Origin: an uncultured Prevotellaceae bacterium
GTDB taxonomy: Bacteria > Bacteroidota > Bacteroidia > Bacteroidales > Bacteroidaceae
NCBI GenBank assembly: GCA_946186505.1
Contig: CAMHNI010000022.1
Location: 1-53,153 of the forward strand
Direction of reading: 5' to 3'
DNA length: 53,153 nucleotides
The position numbers and the translations under genes were made by a program. The notes beneath the pieces were generated by a model, which saw only the letters and a program-made list of their open reading frames with translations, was not told where the DNA came from and did no database searches. This document shows, in pieces, positions 9,301 through 18,407 of this stretch. The stretch's first letter is position 1; the number at the start of each line of letters is the position of its first letter.

Positions 9301-12300
9301 ATGGAAACAATTATAATGAAAACAATGACGACTATGAAGAATCAGTATATATATAATAAGATTAAAGGGCTGCTGATGCTCATGGTGCTGCTGACGGTCG
9401 GCATGGGTGTGAATGCCCAGACAACTACGAACAATCTGGTGATAAACGACTTCGAGGGTGGCGTGGGCAAGACTGTCAGTGTGCCCATCTATCTGGAGAA
9501 TGCCGACGAGGTAGTGACGGCACAGTTTGATATCGAGCTTCCCTTCGCCGTCCCCAGCGACGGCGTGTGTACGCTGTCGAACCGCTCGGATATGCACTCG
9601 GTGAGTTTCAGCTCACTGGGCAGCAATAAGTATCGCGTGGTGATCATCAACATGGAGAACCGTCCGTTGCGTGGCAATGCGGGACTGCTGTTGCGTATGC
9701 CGATGAAGGTCGATGCCAACCCGGCCGTGAAACCTTATCCTATTATCATCACCAGCATCGTGCTGACCGATGATCAGGGTAATAACATAGCCACTGACAA
9801 CAGTGTGAAGGGATATTATTCCATCAGCTATGCAGATCTGCCGGACCTGACGGTGTCAAACATCTCAATCCTGACCCAACAGTGTGCTCCTGGCGGTTTG
9901 GTGAGGATAAACTATGATGTGAAGAACATTGGCACCGGTACAACCCGTGCCGGATGGACGGAGAAGTTGTACCTTGAATCAACTAACGGTACCCGGACCT
10001 ATATTGGCAGTCAGACCTATGAGTCGGTGCTGGCTGGCGGAGCTACCGCCCAGCGCACTTATGAGGCTAACCTGCCTACGCTGCTGCACATGGATGGCGA
10101 GGCCAGCGTGGTCGTAGAGGTGGTGCCCACGAGTGCTACCGGCGAACTGACTGCTGACCAAGGCAATAACACAGGCATGTCGGAAGGCAAGCTGGAACTC
10201 TCGAAGCGCCTGCTGCTGACGACTGACAAGACAACCGTGCGCGAGGGCAACAGATATGGTTATGCCACGTTCACTCTGTCGCGCTCCGGCGACTGGTCGC
10301 TGGCAGAAACCTTCACCATCAGCTGTTCGGTGAACAACCTGATGACATGTAACGGAATGGTTATGCCGTGTACTGTGACAATACCCGCCCGTACTGCCAG
10401 TGCCACGCTTCGTATAGCCGCCGTCGATGACGACATCGTCCGTGCGCGTGAAGCCGACATCACTGTTGAGGCTGTAAATGGCTACGAGGCCCAGAGCATA
10501 CATCTGAAACGGGTGGATGATGACGTCAACCCGCTGACGTTGACCGCTTCGCCAGCATCGCTGAACGAGGGTGATGCTCTGACTCTGACAGCCACACGTG
10601 GCGGTGAACTGAGCGATGAACTGACACTGCGGGTGTCTAATACAAAGGCCGGGCGTTTCGACAAAACGATGATTTTGCATTTCAATGTCGGCGAAAAAGT
10701 GGCTACCGCCTCGTCCACGGTCATAGAGGATGACACGCCTCAGCTGGATGCCACCGTCAGCCTGTCGTTATCGGCCAACGACTATCGTACGGCCTCGACA
10801 ACCGTCAGACTGAACGATGACGACCGTCCTGCGCTGACGATGACGCTCTCACGCAGCAGCGTCATAGAGAATATGGCAAGCGATGCAGAAGCACAGCCAC
10901 TGGTGGCCACCATCAGCCGCGACCGGGGGGTGGAACAGGAGATGACCGTCTGGCTCACCTCCTCGCGCAATGAAGTGACCTTTGAACAGAACAAGGTGGT
11001 CATACCTGTTGGCAGCAGTCAGGTGGAAGTGCCACTGACAGTGACTGATAACAGTGCCGTGGACGGGCAGCGCATCGCCACGCTGACGGCTGCCCTCTAT
11101 CTGACCTCGGAACTGAGGTCGGCTCCCGTGGGTGACCGTGCCAACAGCCAGTGCCGACTGACCATCGTGGATGACGAGGAGCCATACCTGACGCTCTCAT
11201 CATGGGTGAAGGCTGTCGGCGAAGGGGCGTCGGCCACGCTGACCGTGCGCCGTTACATGCCCAGCACATCACAACCGCTGACCGTGACACTGAGCTGTGA
11301 TGACAAGGGTATCAGCTTCAGCAAGAGTACCATTACCATACCGGCCGGCAGTACTTCTGCCACGACCACCATGAACGTGGCTCGCAACACGCTGGAGGGT
11401 GACGACCGCCGGGTGATGATTACGGCCAAGGCTACGGGCTTGAACGACGGCCTGCTGGAGATGCTGATTACCGACCGTACATTGCCTGATGCCGTGAATC
11501 CGTCAATAGAGGCAACGGGGGCTCCGTTCTATTCGGGGCTGCAGGCCACCGTTCGTGCCACCATCCGCAACGTGGGTACCAGCGTGCTGCCGAAGGGAAT
11601 GAACATCAACTTCTATCTCAACTCAACCAACGGGTTCTATTATTACACCAAGACATACGACTTCTTCCAGGCAACCACCGACAAGGAGATTGCCGTCGGT
11701 GACGCTGAGACGTTTGAATTCCAGGCACAGCTGCCACAGCTGGTTGGCAGGTGGTGGATCTATGCCCGTCTGAACACCGACAACAAGATTGCCGAGTTCA
11801 GTACTGGCAACAACCTGACTCAGGTGTTCTGTCCCATCACGATTGCTGCTCCTTTCGAGGTGGAGACCGTCACGGCCACACCCGAAGACTGTCTGCCTGG
11901 CAGTATCGTCACTGTCACCGGACGCATGAGGGCGGTGCCGGGAAGCTATCTGAACGGCCAGACCGTACAGGTGCTGCTGGACGGTTCCGGACAGCGTACG
12001 AAGGCCGAGACCAAGATAGATGCTGCCGGCAACTTCAATGTGGCCGTCAGGGTTGACCGTTCGGCCTACGGCTATATGACGGTGAAGGCTCTGGCCGTGG
12101 GACAGACTGAGCCGGCAAAGACGACCCAGGTACACGTCTATAACATGAGGCTGGGTGCCGACAACAGCAGCTGGACTGTGGATGAGAACATTGCCAAGAG
12201 TGGCAGGCTGACGCTGAGGAACATGTCGGCTAAGCCTATTACCATCACCGACTTCAAGACGAGCCAGCCACTGCCTGATGATGCAGAGATAAACTTTGAT

Positions 12301-15300
12301 ACCCGCAACCTGGGCACTATACCTGCCGGTGGCGAGGCAACCATTCCCTATACGGTGAAGGGCCTGAAGCCTTCGGCAAAACGCCAGTCGTTCACTGTGA
12401 CGGCTACCAGCCAGGAGGGACTGGAGTCAACGCTTACTATCAGCTATCTCTGCCAGGCTACCAGTGCATACTTGGTGTTCACGCCGCGCGAGTTGAAGAC
12501 AACCATGCTGTTCAATGCTGACCGTGAAGGGGTGGCCGTCAAGGTGAAGAACTGCGGCAAGAAGGCGTCTGGAAAGATTTCTGAGATGATCAAGGGCGAC
12601 TTCGTGATGAGCGACTTCGGAAATAACCGTACGCTGCAGCCTGGTGAGGAAACAACGCTGCACCTGACACTGCTGGCACAGGACTACATGCATGTTGGCC
12701 GCACTTATAATGCCATCCTGCAGCTGACGCCGGAGAACGGCGGTACCGCCTCGTTGCCTATCACCGTCACTGCTACGGGCAACGAACTGTGCAACTTCGA
12801 CCTTCTTGCTACTGATGTCTATGGCAAGGCTATAGGTGACTACAGCCATGTGAAGGGTGCCGAGGTGACGGTGACGAACACCCGCACCGGCAAGGTGTTC
12901 CTGACCGGCACTATCGGTAGCGACGGGCACTGGAAGACCGACCAGATGAAGGAAGGACAATACAAGGTGACACTGAAGGCCAATCGTCACAAGACCGTAT
13001 CACGACAACTTTCCGTCGGTCCCGGCGAGGACTGTGCAATGACCATGCTGATGCCCTACCGGGCTGTACTGACCGACTTCGTGGTGGACCAGGATCTCAC
13101 CACAAACCAGTACATGATGCGCCAGTATATTGACGTAGATCGAAAGGCACCACAGGGTACTATCGTGGCTGAGATTCCTGATGACGGCTTTGGCTGTGAC
13201 AGCGAAACGATGGAGATTGTGCTGCGCAACGACGGACCGCGTACGGCCAGAAATATCCAGCTGAGCTTGCCCGTCGTGGACGGCTATCAGTTTACGATAC
13301 TCAATGCTATACCGTCGGTCATGATGTCTGGTGACAGATACATCCTGCAGGTGGCCTACACCGGTCCATCGACGGGTAACCACCGGGTGATTGCCAAGAT
13401 GCGACTGCATTATGAGTTTGATGTCAGGGGAGAGACGCTGAGCGAGGAAGATATCTACCAGACATTGGTGGGATGCACCGCTGTGGGAGAGACACCAGAA
13501 CCGCCTACCGTACTGCCCGAACCTAAGCCCGAACCGGGACCTGATGACGACGGGGAAGATGAAGAAGAAGATAATGGTGTCGGACTGGCACTGCCTACGT
13601 ACAACAGCTGGGTCAAACTGGAGTTCGAGGATCTGGAGAACATCCGCTGCGGACAGCCGCTGAAAGCCGTGCTGCGTGTGAAGAACGGCGAGAAGTCGGC
13701 ATTGCGCAGCCTGCGCTTCATTCCGCAGGTCAGTGATACGGATTACGAGGACCGTACATCGCTCTTCACCTATGCCGAGGGTGATGCCAAGGGCTTCACT
13801 GCCGATGGTAGTTACTGGAGGTTGGACGCACAGACGGAGGGCGAGCTGAACTTGAGTCTCACCCCATTGGCCAGTGCAGCAGCAGACGGTCCGTGTACTT
13901 ATTATATTGGTGGACTGGTGTCGTACATCGACAGCAGAACCGGCATACATAACTCAGCCTCTATGCCGCTGTTTACCATCACTGTCATGCCGTCGGGAGA
14001 CGTGCAGCTGACATACCTCGTCCAGCACAACTTCCTCGGTGACGATGCTGACACGGAGACCATAGAGGACGAGGAGCCGGCCATGATGGCCCTGTTGGCA
14101 CGCAACCTCGGCCCCGTGGCCGTTGACAACCTGAGAATACAGGCCAGTCAGCCCATCGTGGTAGGTAACAGCTCTTCACGTTCCGTGCGCTATGATGCCC
14201 AATATGCTGCCGTTGATGGCAATCCGGGCAACTACACGTACACGGATTTCCAGCTGGACAACATTGATGGAGGTGCTACGGTAGCAGCGCAGTGGCTATA
14301 CACCAGTGATGTCTCGGCACACGTGCGGAGCATAAGCACGCTGACGGATGGTGTCACGGCTGCAACAGGCTCCGGTGCCGCTGTCATCGTGGGAAAGCCT
14401 CATGAGCTGATACGTGCCGTAGCCACGCGCAACATCGTACCCGGTACGCCGGAGGCTGAGGCCAGTGAACTGGAACTGAAGCTACAGGCTATGGCCGAGG
14501 GTAACACTTACCTGGTGAATGACATCGAGGACGACTGGCGTCAGCCGGATGCTGTCATGACGGCAGAAGGCATCGAGGAACCGCTACAGGTGGTCAGCAG
14601 CAACAGCGCCACTACAGCCACGGGTAATGTGGGCGACTACATGCTGACGGTTCATGCTGATGAGGCGGGCTGGGTCTATGGAAGGCTGCACGACCCGACG
14701 AACGGCCTGATGAGGTTAGAGAGCGTCACGCGAGTCAGTGATGGTGCGAAGGTAAGCCTGGCCAACTTCTGGCAGACTAACCGTACACCGATGCCTGACT
14801 ATACCATGTTGCAGGAGAACCTGTTGCATTTTGCTGACCTGCTGACAGGTGTTGAGGAAACCTACCAGTTGCACTTTGTGGCAAGGCCTACTGACGACAT
14901 CAGGATTATGTCTGTCCAACTCTTTACAGCCGAAGGCAACGAAGTGGCTGACGGCGGAACTACCACGAAGGCTGTGCAGAAGATACAGGTGGCGTTCAAT
15001 GACCGCATAAGCAGGCTGTTCTTCAAGCATTTGATGTACGTCGCCCATGGTGAGGCGCAGGACCTCATGGGTGCCTCGCTACAAGGTTCGTCCGACAACC
15101 GTTCCTGGACACTCGATCTTTCTGCACTGCCTCAGGTGCCGGGAAGTCACTCCTTCACCATTGATGCCAACAAGGTGAAGACACCGACCGGCAAGAAGGT
15201 GGTTGGCGAGAAGACTGTCAACTGGACAGAGAACTTGAGCGGTTCGGCACTGATTACTATCAATGTGGCTCCCGATGTGCTCTACGGTAGTGTCAGTCCT

Positions 15301-16398
15301 GCTACGGGTGATATGTCCTATGGCCAGCATACGCTTGTGGCAACTCCGGCTGCGGGTTACGAACTGGTGGGCTGGACAGACGCTAATGGCAGTGGTGAAT
15401 ACATTTCGACGAGTAAGGAACTGACGATTGATGTGTGGAAGGCTCAGACGTTGACGGCGCATTTTGCTCCGGTTATGTTTACCGTTACAATCGAGTGTGG
15501 CGATAATGGTGTGCTTAAAGGTTCTGAGTCTGGTATCTATGCTTATGGTGAAGAAGTCCTGTTGGCTACCCAGCCACAGCCAGGATTCCTGTTTGAGTCT
15601 TGGAAACGCGATGGTGAAATTTTCTCTGCTTTACAGTCAACAAAGGATTTCGTGAGAGGAAACTATCACTATGTGGCCAACTTCAAGGAGAATCCCAACG
15701 CTTTCAGCGTCGTGCTTGACGAGAACGCGACAACGGAGCCTTCTTCCTCTAACGGTGCTGTGAATGTTACTGTAAAACGTACTTTCAAGGCTAATGAGTG
15801 GAGTACCATCTGCTTGCCCTTCGCCATGAATGAGGCTCAGTTGAAGTCGGTGTTCGGCAACAATGTGAAGGTTGGTGACTTCACAGGATATGACTTGCTG
15901 AATGACGGGAACGGCATAATCGTACACTTCAATGAGGTGACGGCTATTTCGGCCAATCGTCCCTATATCATCAAGGTCGCTCAGCCTGTCAGCGCGTTCA
16001 CAGTCAACAGCGTGGTTGTTACACCTGCTTCTAATCTTGTGCTCAACATGGGTACTGAAGACAAACCGAAGGCACTGGTCGGCAACTATGTCAACGGTAC
16101 AGTTGTTAAGAGTGGCGGTCTGTTCCTCAATGGTGGCAGGTTCTGGTACTCTGTCGGACGCACTCGTATGCAGGGCTACCGTGCCTTCTTTGATTTTGCT
16201 GACGTCTTGCCCGACTTCAGGACTACTCGTCCCGAAACACGTGTAGTATTGGAATTTGGCAACGAAACAACCGATGTCGGTGAACTAATGGTTGACGGAA
16301 ATGGCAATAGAGAGTTCTATAATCTTAGCGGCCAGCGCGTTGCTGTGCCTGGAAAAGGCGTGTATGTTGTGAATGGACGCAAGGTTCTCGTAAAATAG
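9301..16398 (+). CDS. Giant multidomain surface protein (cohesin-like, CARDB, Calx-beta, InlB repeats)
   Basis: 2365 residues; starts at 9301, 9316 or 9334 are possible (all ATG in frame), the last giving the tidiest signal peptide ending 'VGMGVNAQ'. Domains by eye: cohesin-like 42-185; CARDB-like 186-300 ('DLTVSNISILTQQCAPGG'); Calx-beta-like repeats about 300-720 ('VREGNRYGYATFTLSR', 'LNEGDALTLTATR'); another CARDB-like unit about 740-865; Ig-like regions; a carboxypeptidase-regulatory-like fold about 1165-1240; an acidic linker near 1415 (DDDGEDEEED); two InlB B-repeat-like units about 1980-2125 ('GYELVGWTD', 'GFLFESWKRDG'); and the tail 'FYNLSGQRVAVPGKGVYVVNGRKVLVK'. This is the architecture of a long adhesive stalk rather than an enzyme. 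The preceding gene carries a dockerin-like motif. Base composition is more GC-rich than that of the island at the right end. Confidence 0.82.
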   Translation: METIIMKTMTTMKNQYIYNKIKGLLMLMVLLTVGMGVNAQTTTNNLVINDFEGGVGKTVSVPIYLENADEVVTAQFDIELPFAVPSDGVCTLSNRSDMHSVSFSSLGSNKYRVVIINMENRPLRGNAGLLLRMPMKVDANPAVKPYPIIITSIVLTDDQGNNIATDNSVKGYYSISYADLPDLTVSNISILTQQCAPGGLVRINYDVKNIGTGTTRAGWTEKLYLESTNGTRTYIGSQTYESVLAGGATAQRTYEANLPTLLHMDGEASVVVEVVPTSATGELTADQGNNTGMSEGKLELSKRLLLTTDKTTVREGNRYGYATFTLSRSGDWSLAETFTISCSVNNLMTCNGMVMPCTVTIPARTASATLRIAAVDDDIVRAREADITVEAVNGYEAQSIHLKRVDDDVNPLTLTASPASLNEGDALTLTATRGGELSDELTLRVSNTKAGRFDKTMILHFNVGEKVATASSTVIEDDTPQLDATVSLSLSANDYRTASTTVRLNDDDRPALTMTLSRSSVIENMASDAEAQPLVATISRDRGVEQEMTVWLTSSRNEVTFEQNKVVIPVGSSQVEVPLTVTDNSAVDGQRIATLTAALYLTSELRSAPVGDRANSQCRLTIVDDEEPYLTLSSWVKAVGEGASATLTVRRYMPSTSQPLTVTLSCDDKGISFSKSTITIPAGSTSATTTMNVARNTLEGDDRRVMITAKATGLNDGLLEMLITDRTLPDAVNPSIEATGAPFYSGLQATVRATIRNVGTSVLPKGMNINFYLNSTNGFYYYTKTYDFFQATTDKEIAVGDAETFEFQAQLPQLVGRWWIYARLNTDNKIAEFSTGNNLTQVFCPITIAAPFEVETVTATPEDCLPGSIVTVTGRMRAVPGSYLNGQTVQVLLDGSGQRTKAETKIDAAGNFNVAVRVDRSAYGYMTVKALAVGQTEPAKTTQVHVYNMRLGADNSSWTVDENIAKSGRLTLRNMSAKPITITDFKTSQPLPDDAEINFDTRNLGTIPAGGEATIPYTVKGLKPSAKRQSFTVTATSQEGLESTLTISYLCQATSAYLVFTPRELKTTMLFNADREGVAVKVKNCGKKASGKISEMIKGDFVMSDFGNNRTLQPGEETTLHLTLLAQDYMHVGRTYNAILQLTPENGGTASLPITVTATGNELCNFDLLATDVYGKAIGDYSHVKGAEVTVTNTRTGKVFLTGTIGSDGHWKTDQMKEGQYKVTLKANRHKTVSRQLSVGPGEDCAMTMLMPYRAVLTDFVVDQDLTTNQYMMRQYIDVDRKAPQGTIVAEIPDDGFGCDSETMEIVLRNDGPRTARNIQLSLPVVDGYQFTILNAIPSVMMSGDRYILQVAYTGPSTGNHRVIAKMRLHYEFDVRGETLSEEDIYQTLVGCTAVGETPEPPTVLPEPKPEPGPDDDGEDEEEDNGVGLALPTYNSWVKLEFEDLENIRCGQPLKAVLRVKNGEKSALRSLRFIPQVSDTDYEDRTSLFTYAEGDAKGFTADGSYWRLDAQTEGELNLSLTPLASAAADGPCTYYIGGLVSYIDSRTGIHNSASMPLFTITVMPSGDVQLTYLVQHNFLGDDADTETIEDEEPAMMALLARNLGPVAVDNLRIQASQPIVVGNSSSRSVRYDAQYAAVDGNPGNYTYTDFQLDNIDGGATVAAQWLYTSDVSAHVRSISTLTDGVTAATGSGAAVIVGKPHELIRAVATRNIVPGTPEAEASELELKLQAMAEGNTYLVNDIEDDWRQPDAVMTAEGIEEPLQVVSSNSATTATGNVGDYMLTVHADEAGWVYGRLHDPTNGLMRLESVTRVSDGAKVSLANFWQTNRTPMPDYTMLQENLLHFADLLTGVEETYQLHFVARPTDDIRIMSVQLFTAEGNEVADGGTTTKAVQKIQVAFNDRISRLFFKHLMYVAHGEAQDLMGASLQGSSDNRSWTLDLSALPQVPGSHSFTIDANKVKTPTGKKVVGEKTVNWTENLSGSALITINVAPDVLYGSVSPATGDMSYGQHTLVATPAAGYELVGWTDANGSGEYISTSKELTIDVWKAQTLTAHFAPVMFTVTIECGDNGVLKGSESGIYAYGEEVLLATQPQPGFLFESWKRDGEIFSALQSTKDFVRGNYHYVANFKENPNAFSVVLDENATTEPSSSNGAVNVTVKRTFKANEWSTICLPFAMNEAQLKSVFGNNVKVGDFTGYDLLNDGNGIIVHFNEVTAISANRPYIIKVAQPVSAFTVNSVVVTPASNLVLNMGTEDKPKALVGNYVNGTVVKSGGLFLNGGRFWYSVGRTRMQGYRAFFDFADVLPDFRTTRPETRVVLEFGNETTDVGELMVDGNGNREFYNLSGQRVAVPGKGVYVVNGRKVLVK

Positions 16399-16407
16399 AC
16401 ATCAAAA

Positions 16408-16593
16408 ATGAAGATTATGAAGAAGACGTATATAAAGCCTGCAACGGAAGTATTGGCAACCATAGCTGAGGAGCTGATGGCTGGTAGTGCTGTCAGTGGT
16501 GATAATGGCATAGAATTCGGCGGAATTGACGAGACGGGGGAACTACCCCCCGCCTCCCGCTGGTTCTTCGAACGTTTTGGTCTTGGAGGTTAG
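16408..16593 (+). CDS. Small 'MKKTYIKP' family protein
   Basis: 61 residues beginning MKIMKKTYIKPATEVL; the true start may be the second Met (16417). Very short proteins starting MKK.Y.KP followed by a hydrophobic stretch and a Gly/Asp/Glu-rich end are common in Bacteroidales and often lie beside secreted proteins; I know of no established function. Here it begins 10 nt after the giant surface protein and is probably co-transcribed. The 'EELMAGS' segment followed by 'AVSGDNGIEFGG' resembles a leader/core boundary of a modified peptide, but no modification enzyme is nearby. Confidence 0.6.
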   Translation: MKIMKKTYIKPATEVLATIAEELMAGSAVSGDNGIEFGGIDETGELPPASRWFFERFGLGG

Positions 16594-16602
16594 CTCGGCG
16601 TT

Positions 16603-16633
16603 CAGTGTTACAGTTGTTACAGTGTTACAGTGT
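16603..16633. repeat. Short direct repeat of TGTTACAG
   Basis: Three imperfect copies of (T)GTTACAGT lie between the converging small protein gene and the RNA methyltransferase gene. Probably a minor repeat or 3'-end element; no role is evident. Confidence 0.4.
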
Positions 16634-17370
16634 CAGCGCGTCCTGCGCCTGAACTCGGCACAGACGATGGCGGTGGCTATGGCTACGTTCAACGATTCTG
16701 CCGTATCATCTGTACGGTATGAAGGAATTAACAGGCGACGGTTAACCCGTTGCCTGACTTTTTCTGTCAGTCCGTTACCTTCGTTGCCCATGATGATGAG
16801 GCCACCGTCAGAGAGCTCCTGTTCGTAAAGGTTGTCGCCGTCGAGCAACGTGCCATAGACGGGTGTTCCTGAGGGTAGTTGGTCGAGCAGTGCTGGCAGG
16901 TCGGTGTAAACTATGTGTACTCTTGCTATACTGCCCATAGTGGCCTGTACCACTTTTGGATTCCATGCATCGGCAGTCTCCTCACTACAGACGATGGTGT
17001 CGATACCGAACCAGTCGGCTAACCGGATAATGGTACCCAGATTACCGGGGTCCTGAACACCGTCCAAGGCAATGGTCAGGGCAGAGGGTGACGGTTTGTA
17101 AGGTTGCGGCTGTGGCAGGGGGAACAGTGCCACAACCTGCTGGGGATGCTGTAGGAAACTGATTTTTCGAAGTTCGTCACCACTGATGCGCTGTATGTCT
17201 GTGGGACGGGGTGGGGTGTAGTCCTCGGTGGCAAAAACGGCCACGGGCTGGCTGTGGGCCATGAGGTCGCCCACCACCTTCGGCCCTTCGGCCACGAACA
17301 GTCCTTCGCGCCGCCGGAATTTCTTCGTTTCCAGCTGCCGGATGAGTTTGACCTGATTCTTGCTGATCAT
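16633..17370 (-). CDS. TrmH/SpoU-family RNA 2'-O-methyltransferase
   Basis: 245 residues. The N-terminal SpoU substrate-binding domain (KLIRQLETKKFRRREGLFVAEGPK, then an L30e-like fold) is followed by the SPOUT catalytic domain with its three motifs: 'DGVQDPGNLGTIIR', 'IIMGNEGNGL' and 'IPSY...ESLNVAIATAI'. It transfers methyl from S-adenosylmethionine to a ribose 2'-OH in rRNA or tRNA; I cannot tell the target (RlmB-like or TrmH-like). Its ATG overlaps the stop of the upstream patatin gene by 4 nt (ATGA), so the two are translationally coupled. Confidence 0.9.
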   Translation of the reverse strand: MISKNQVKLIRQLETKKFRRREGLFVAEGPKVVGDLMAHSQPVAVFATEDYTPPRPTDIQRISGDELRKISFLQHPQQVVALFPLPQPQPYKPSPSALTIALDGVQDPGNLGTIIRLADWFGIDTIVCSEETADAWNPKVVQATMGSIARVHIVYTDLPALLDQLPSGTPVYGTLLDGDNLYEQELSDGGLIIMGNEGNGLTEKVRQRVNRRLLIPSYRTDDTAESLNVAIATAIVCAEFRRRTR

Positions 17371-18347
17371 TGTTCCAGGCGTTTTTTCAGTTCTATGAGT
17401 TCATCCCAGTGCTTCCTTGCCTCCTCCTCACCGATTTTCAGCATGCGGGCGCAGTTCTTGTTGCCGAAACTTGAAGCATCGGCATCGGGTAGGGGCGGGT
17501 GGATATAGATGGTTGACAACTTGACGTTTTCCGTGTATTTGGTGATGTCGGGGCGAGTAGTGACCCAGTTCAGCAGACCGCCGATGCCTAAGAAGCTGCC
17601 GAGCGAGCTGAGCATGCCCAGGTCGTACTCACTTTTCTTGGGCTTCTGCTCGTTCTGTTGCAGGTCGATGGTGATGATGATGTCAGCACCCATGTCTTTT
17701 ACGATATCTGCGGGCAGGTTGTTCATCATCCCGCCGTCAACCAGAACCTTGCCGTCGCGGAGCACAGGCTTGAAGATGCCAGGGATGGCCATCGAGGCCC
17801 TGACGGCCTTTGAAAGCTGACCGTTCTTGATGACAATCTCCGTGGCCGACTTGAAATCGGCTGCTACGCAGCGGAACGGAACCTTCAACTCGTCCATCTC
17901 GCGGCAACCCTTGCGTCGGGCCATAGAGTCGATGAGCTGTTCCACCTGCTCGCCCCGCATGATGCCGAAGCCGCCGATGTCGCCCTCCTTCAGGTCGCCC
18001 ATGACGGGGAATCCGAAGATGTAGGTCACGCCGTCCTTCACCTTGTAGGGTTCGCCGCCGATGTCACTGCGACGGTCGGTCAGCAGTGTGAGCCACTGCT
18101 GCTGGCAGAACATGGAGTCGAGTTCTGTGGCGGTGTAACCGGCGGCATAGAGTCCGCCGACGATGGAGCCTATCGACGTGCCGGCGATGTAGTCGATGGG
18201 TATGCCCGCTTGCTCTATGACTTTCAATACACCTACCTCGGCGGCACCTTTGGCACCGCCTCCGCCCAGTACTAATCCAACCTTCGGACGGTCGGCACTG
18301 GCTGTCAGCCAGCAGCCGAGCATTAAAAATAATATAAATCTTTTCAT
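17367..18347 (-). CDS. Patatin-like phospholipase (RssA/NTE type)
   Basis: 326 residues with a signal peptide (MKRFILFLMLGCWLTASA), so it is exported. The start at 18347 is chosen over an upstream in-frame start at 18389 because it begins the signal peptide. It has the patatin oxyanion loop 'GLVLGGGGAKGAAEVGVL', the nucleophile elbow 'GTSIGS' and the Asp of the catalytic dyad in 'VLVDGGMMNNLP'. Members hydrolyse acyl ester bonds of lipids; the substrate here is unknown. Downstream is the RNA methyltransferase. It is divergent from the sigma-factor gene. Confidence 0.9.
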   Translation of the reverse strand: MKRFILFLMLGCWLTASADRPKVGLVLGGGGAKGAAEVGVLKVIEQAGIPIDYIAGTSIGSIVGGLYAAGYTATELDSMFCQQQWLTLLTDRRSDIGGEPYKVKDGVTYIFGFPVMGDLKEGDIGGFGIMRGEQVEQLIDSMARRKGCREMDELKVPFRCVAADFKSATEIVIKNGQLSKAVRASMAIPGIFKPVLRDGKVLVDGGMMNNLPADIVKDMGADIIITIDLQQNEQKPKKSEYDLGMLSSLGSFLGIGGLLNWVTTRPDITKYTENVKLSTIYIHPPLPDADASSFGNKNCARMLKIGEEEARKHWDELIELKKRLEQ

Positions 18348-18376
18348 TTCTGCCCGCAAAAATACGAAAAAAGTCG

Positions 18377-18385
18377 TATCTTTGC
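18377..18385 (+). promoter_or_regulatory. Bacteroidetes -7 promoter element for sigma-factor gene
   Basis: TATCTTTGC fits the TAnnTTTGC consensus and lies 22 nt before the ATG at 18408. A -33 box is not obvious. Confidence 0.6.
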
Positions 18386-18407
18386 ACACATAAATACACT
18401 TTTTAAG

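Noticed and set aside
13000..13950. 316-codon minus-strand frame within the giant adhesin gene
   Set aside because: Antisense shadow of a GC-rich repetitive coding region; no motif, and the plus-strand domain order is unbroken through it.
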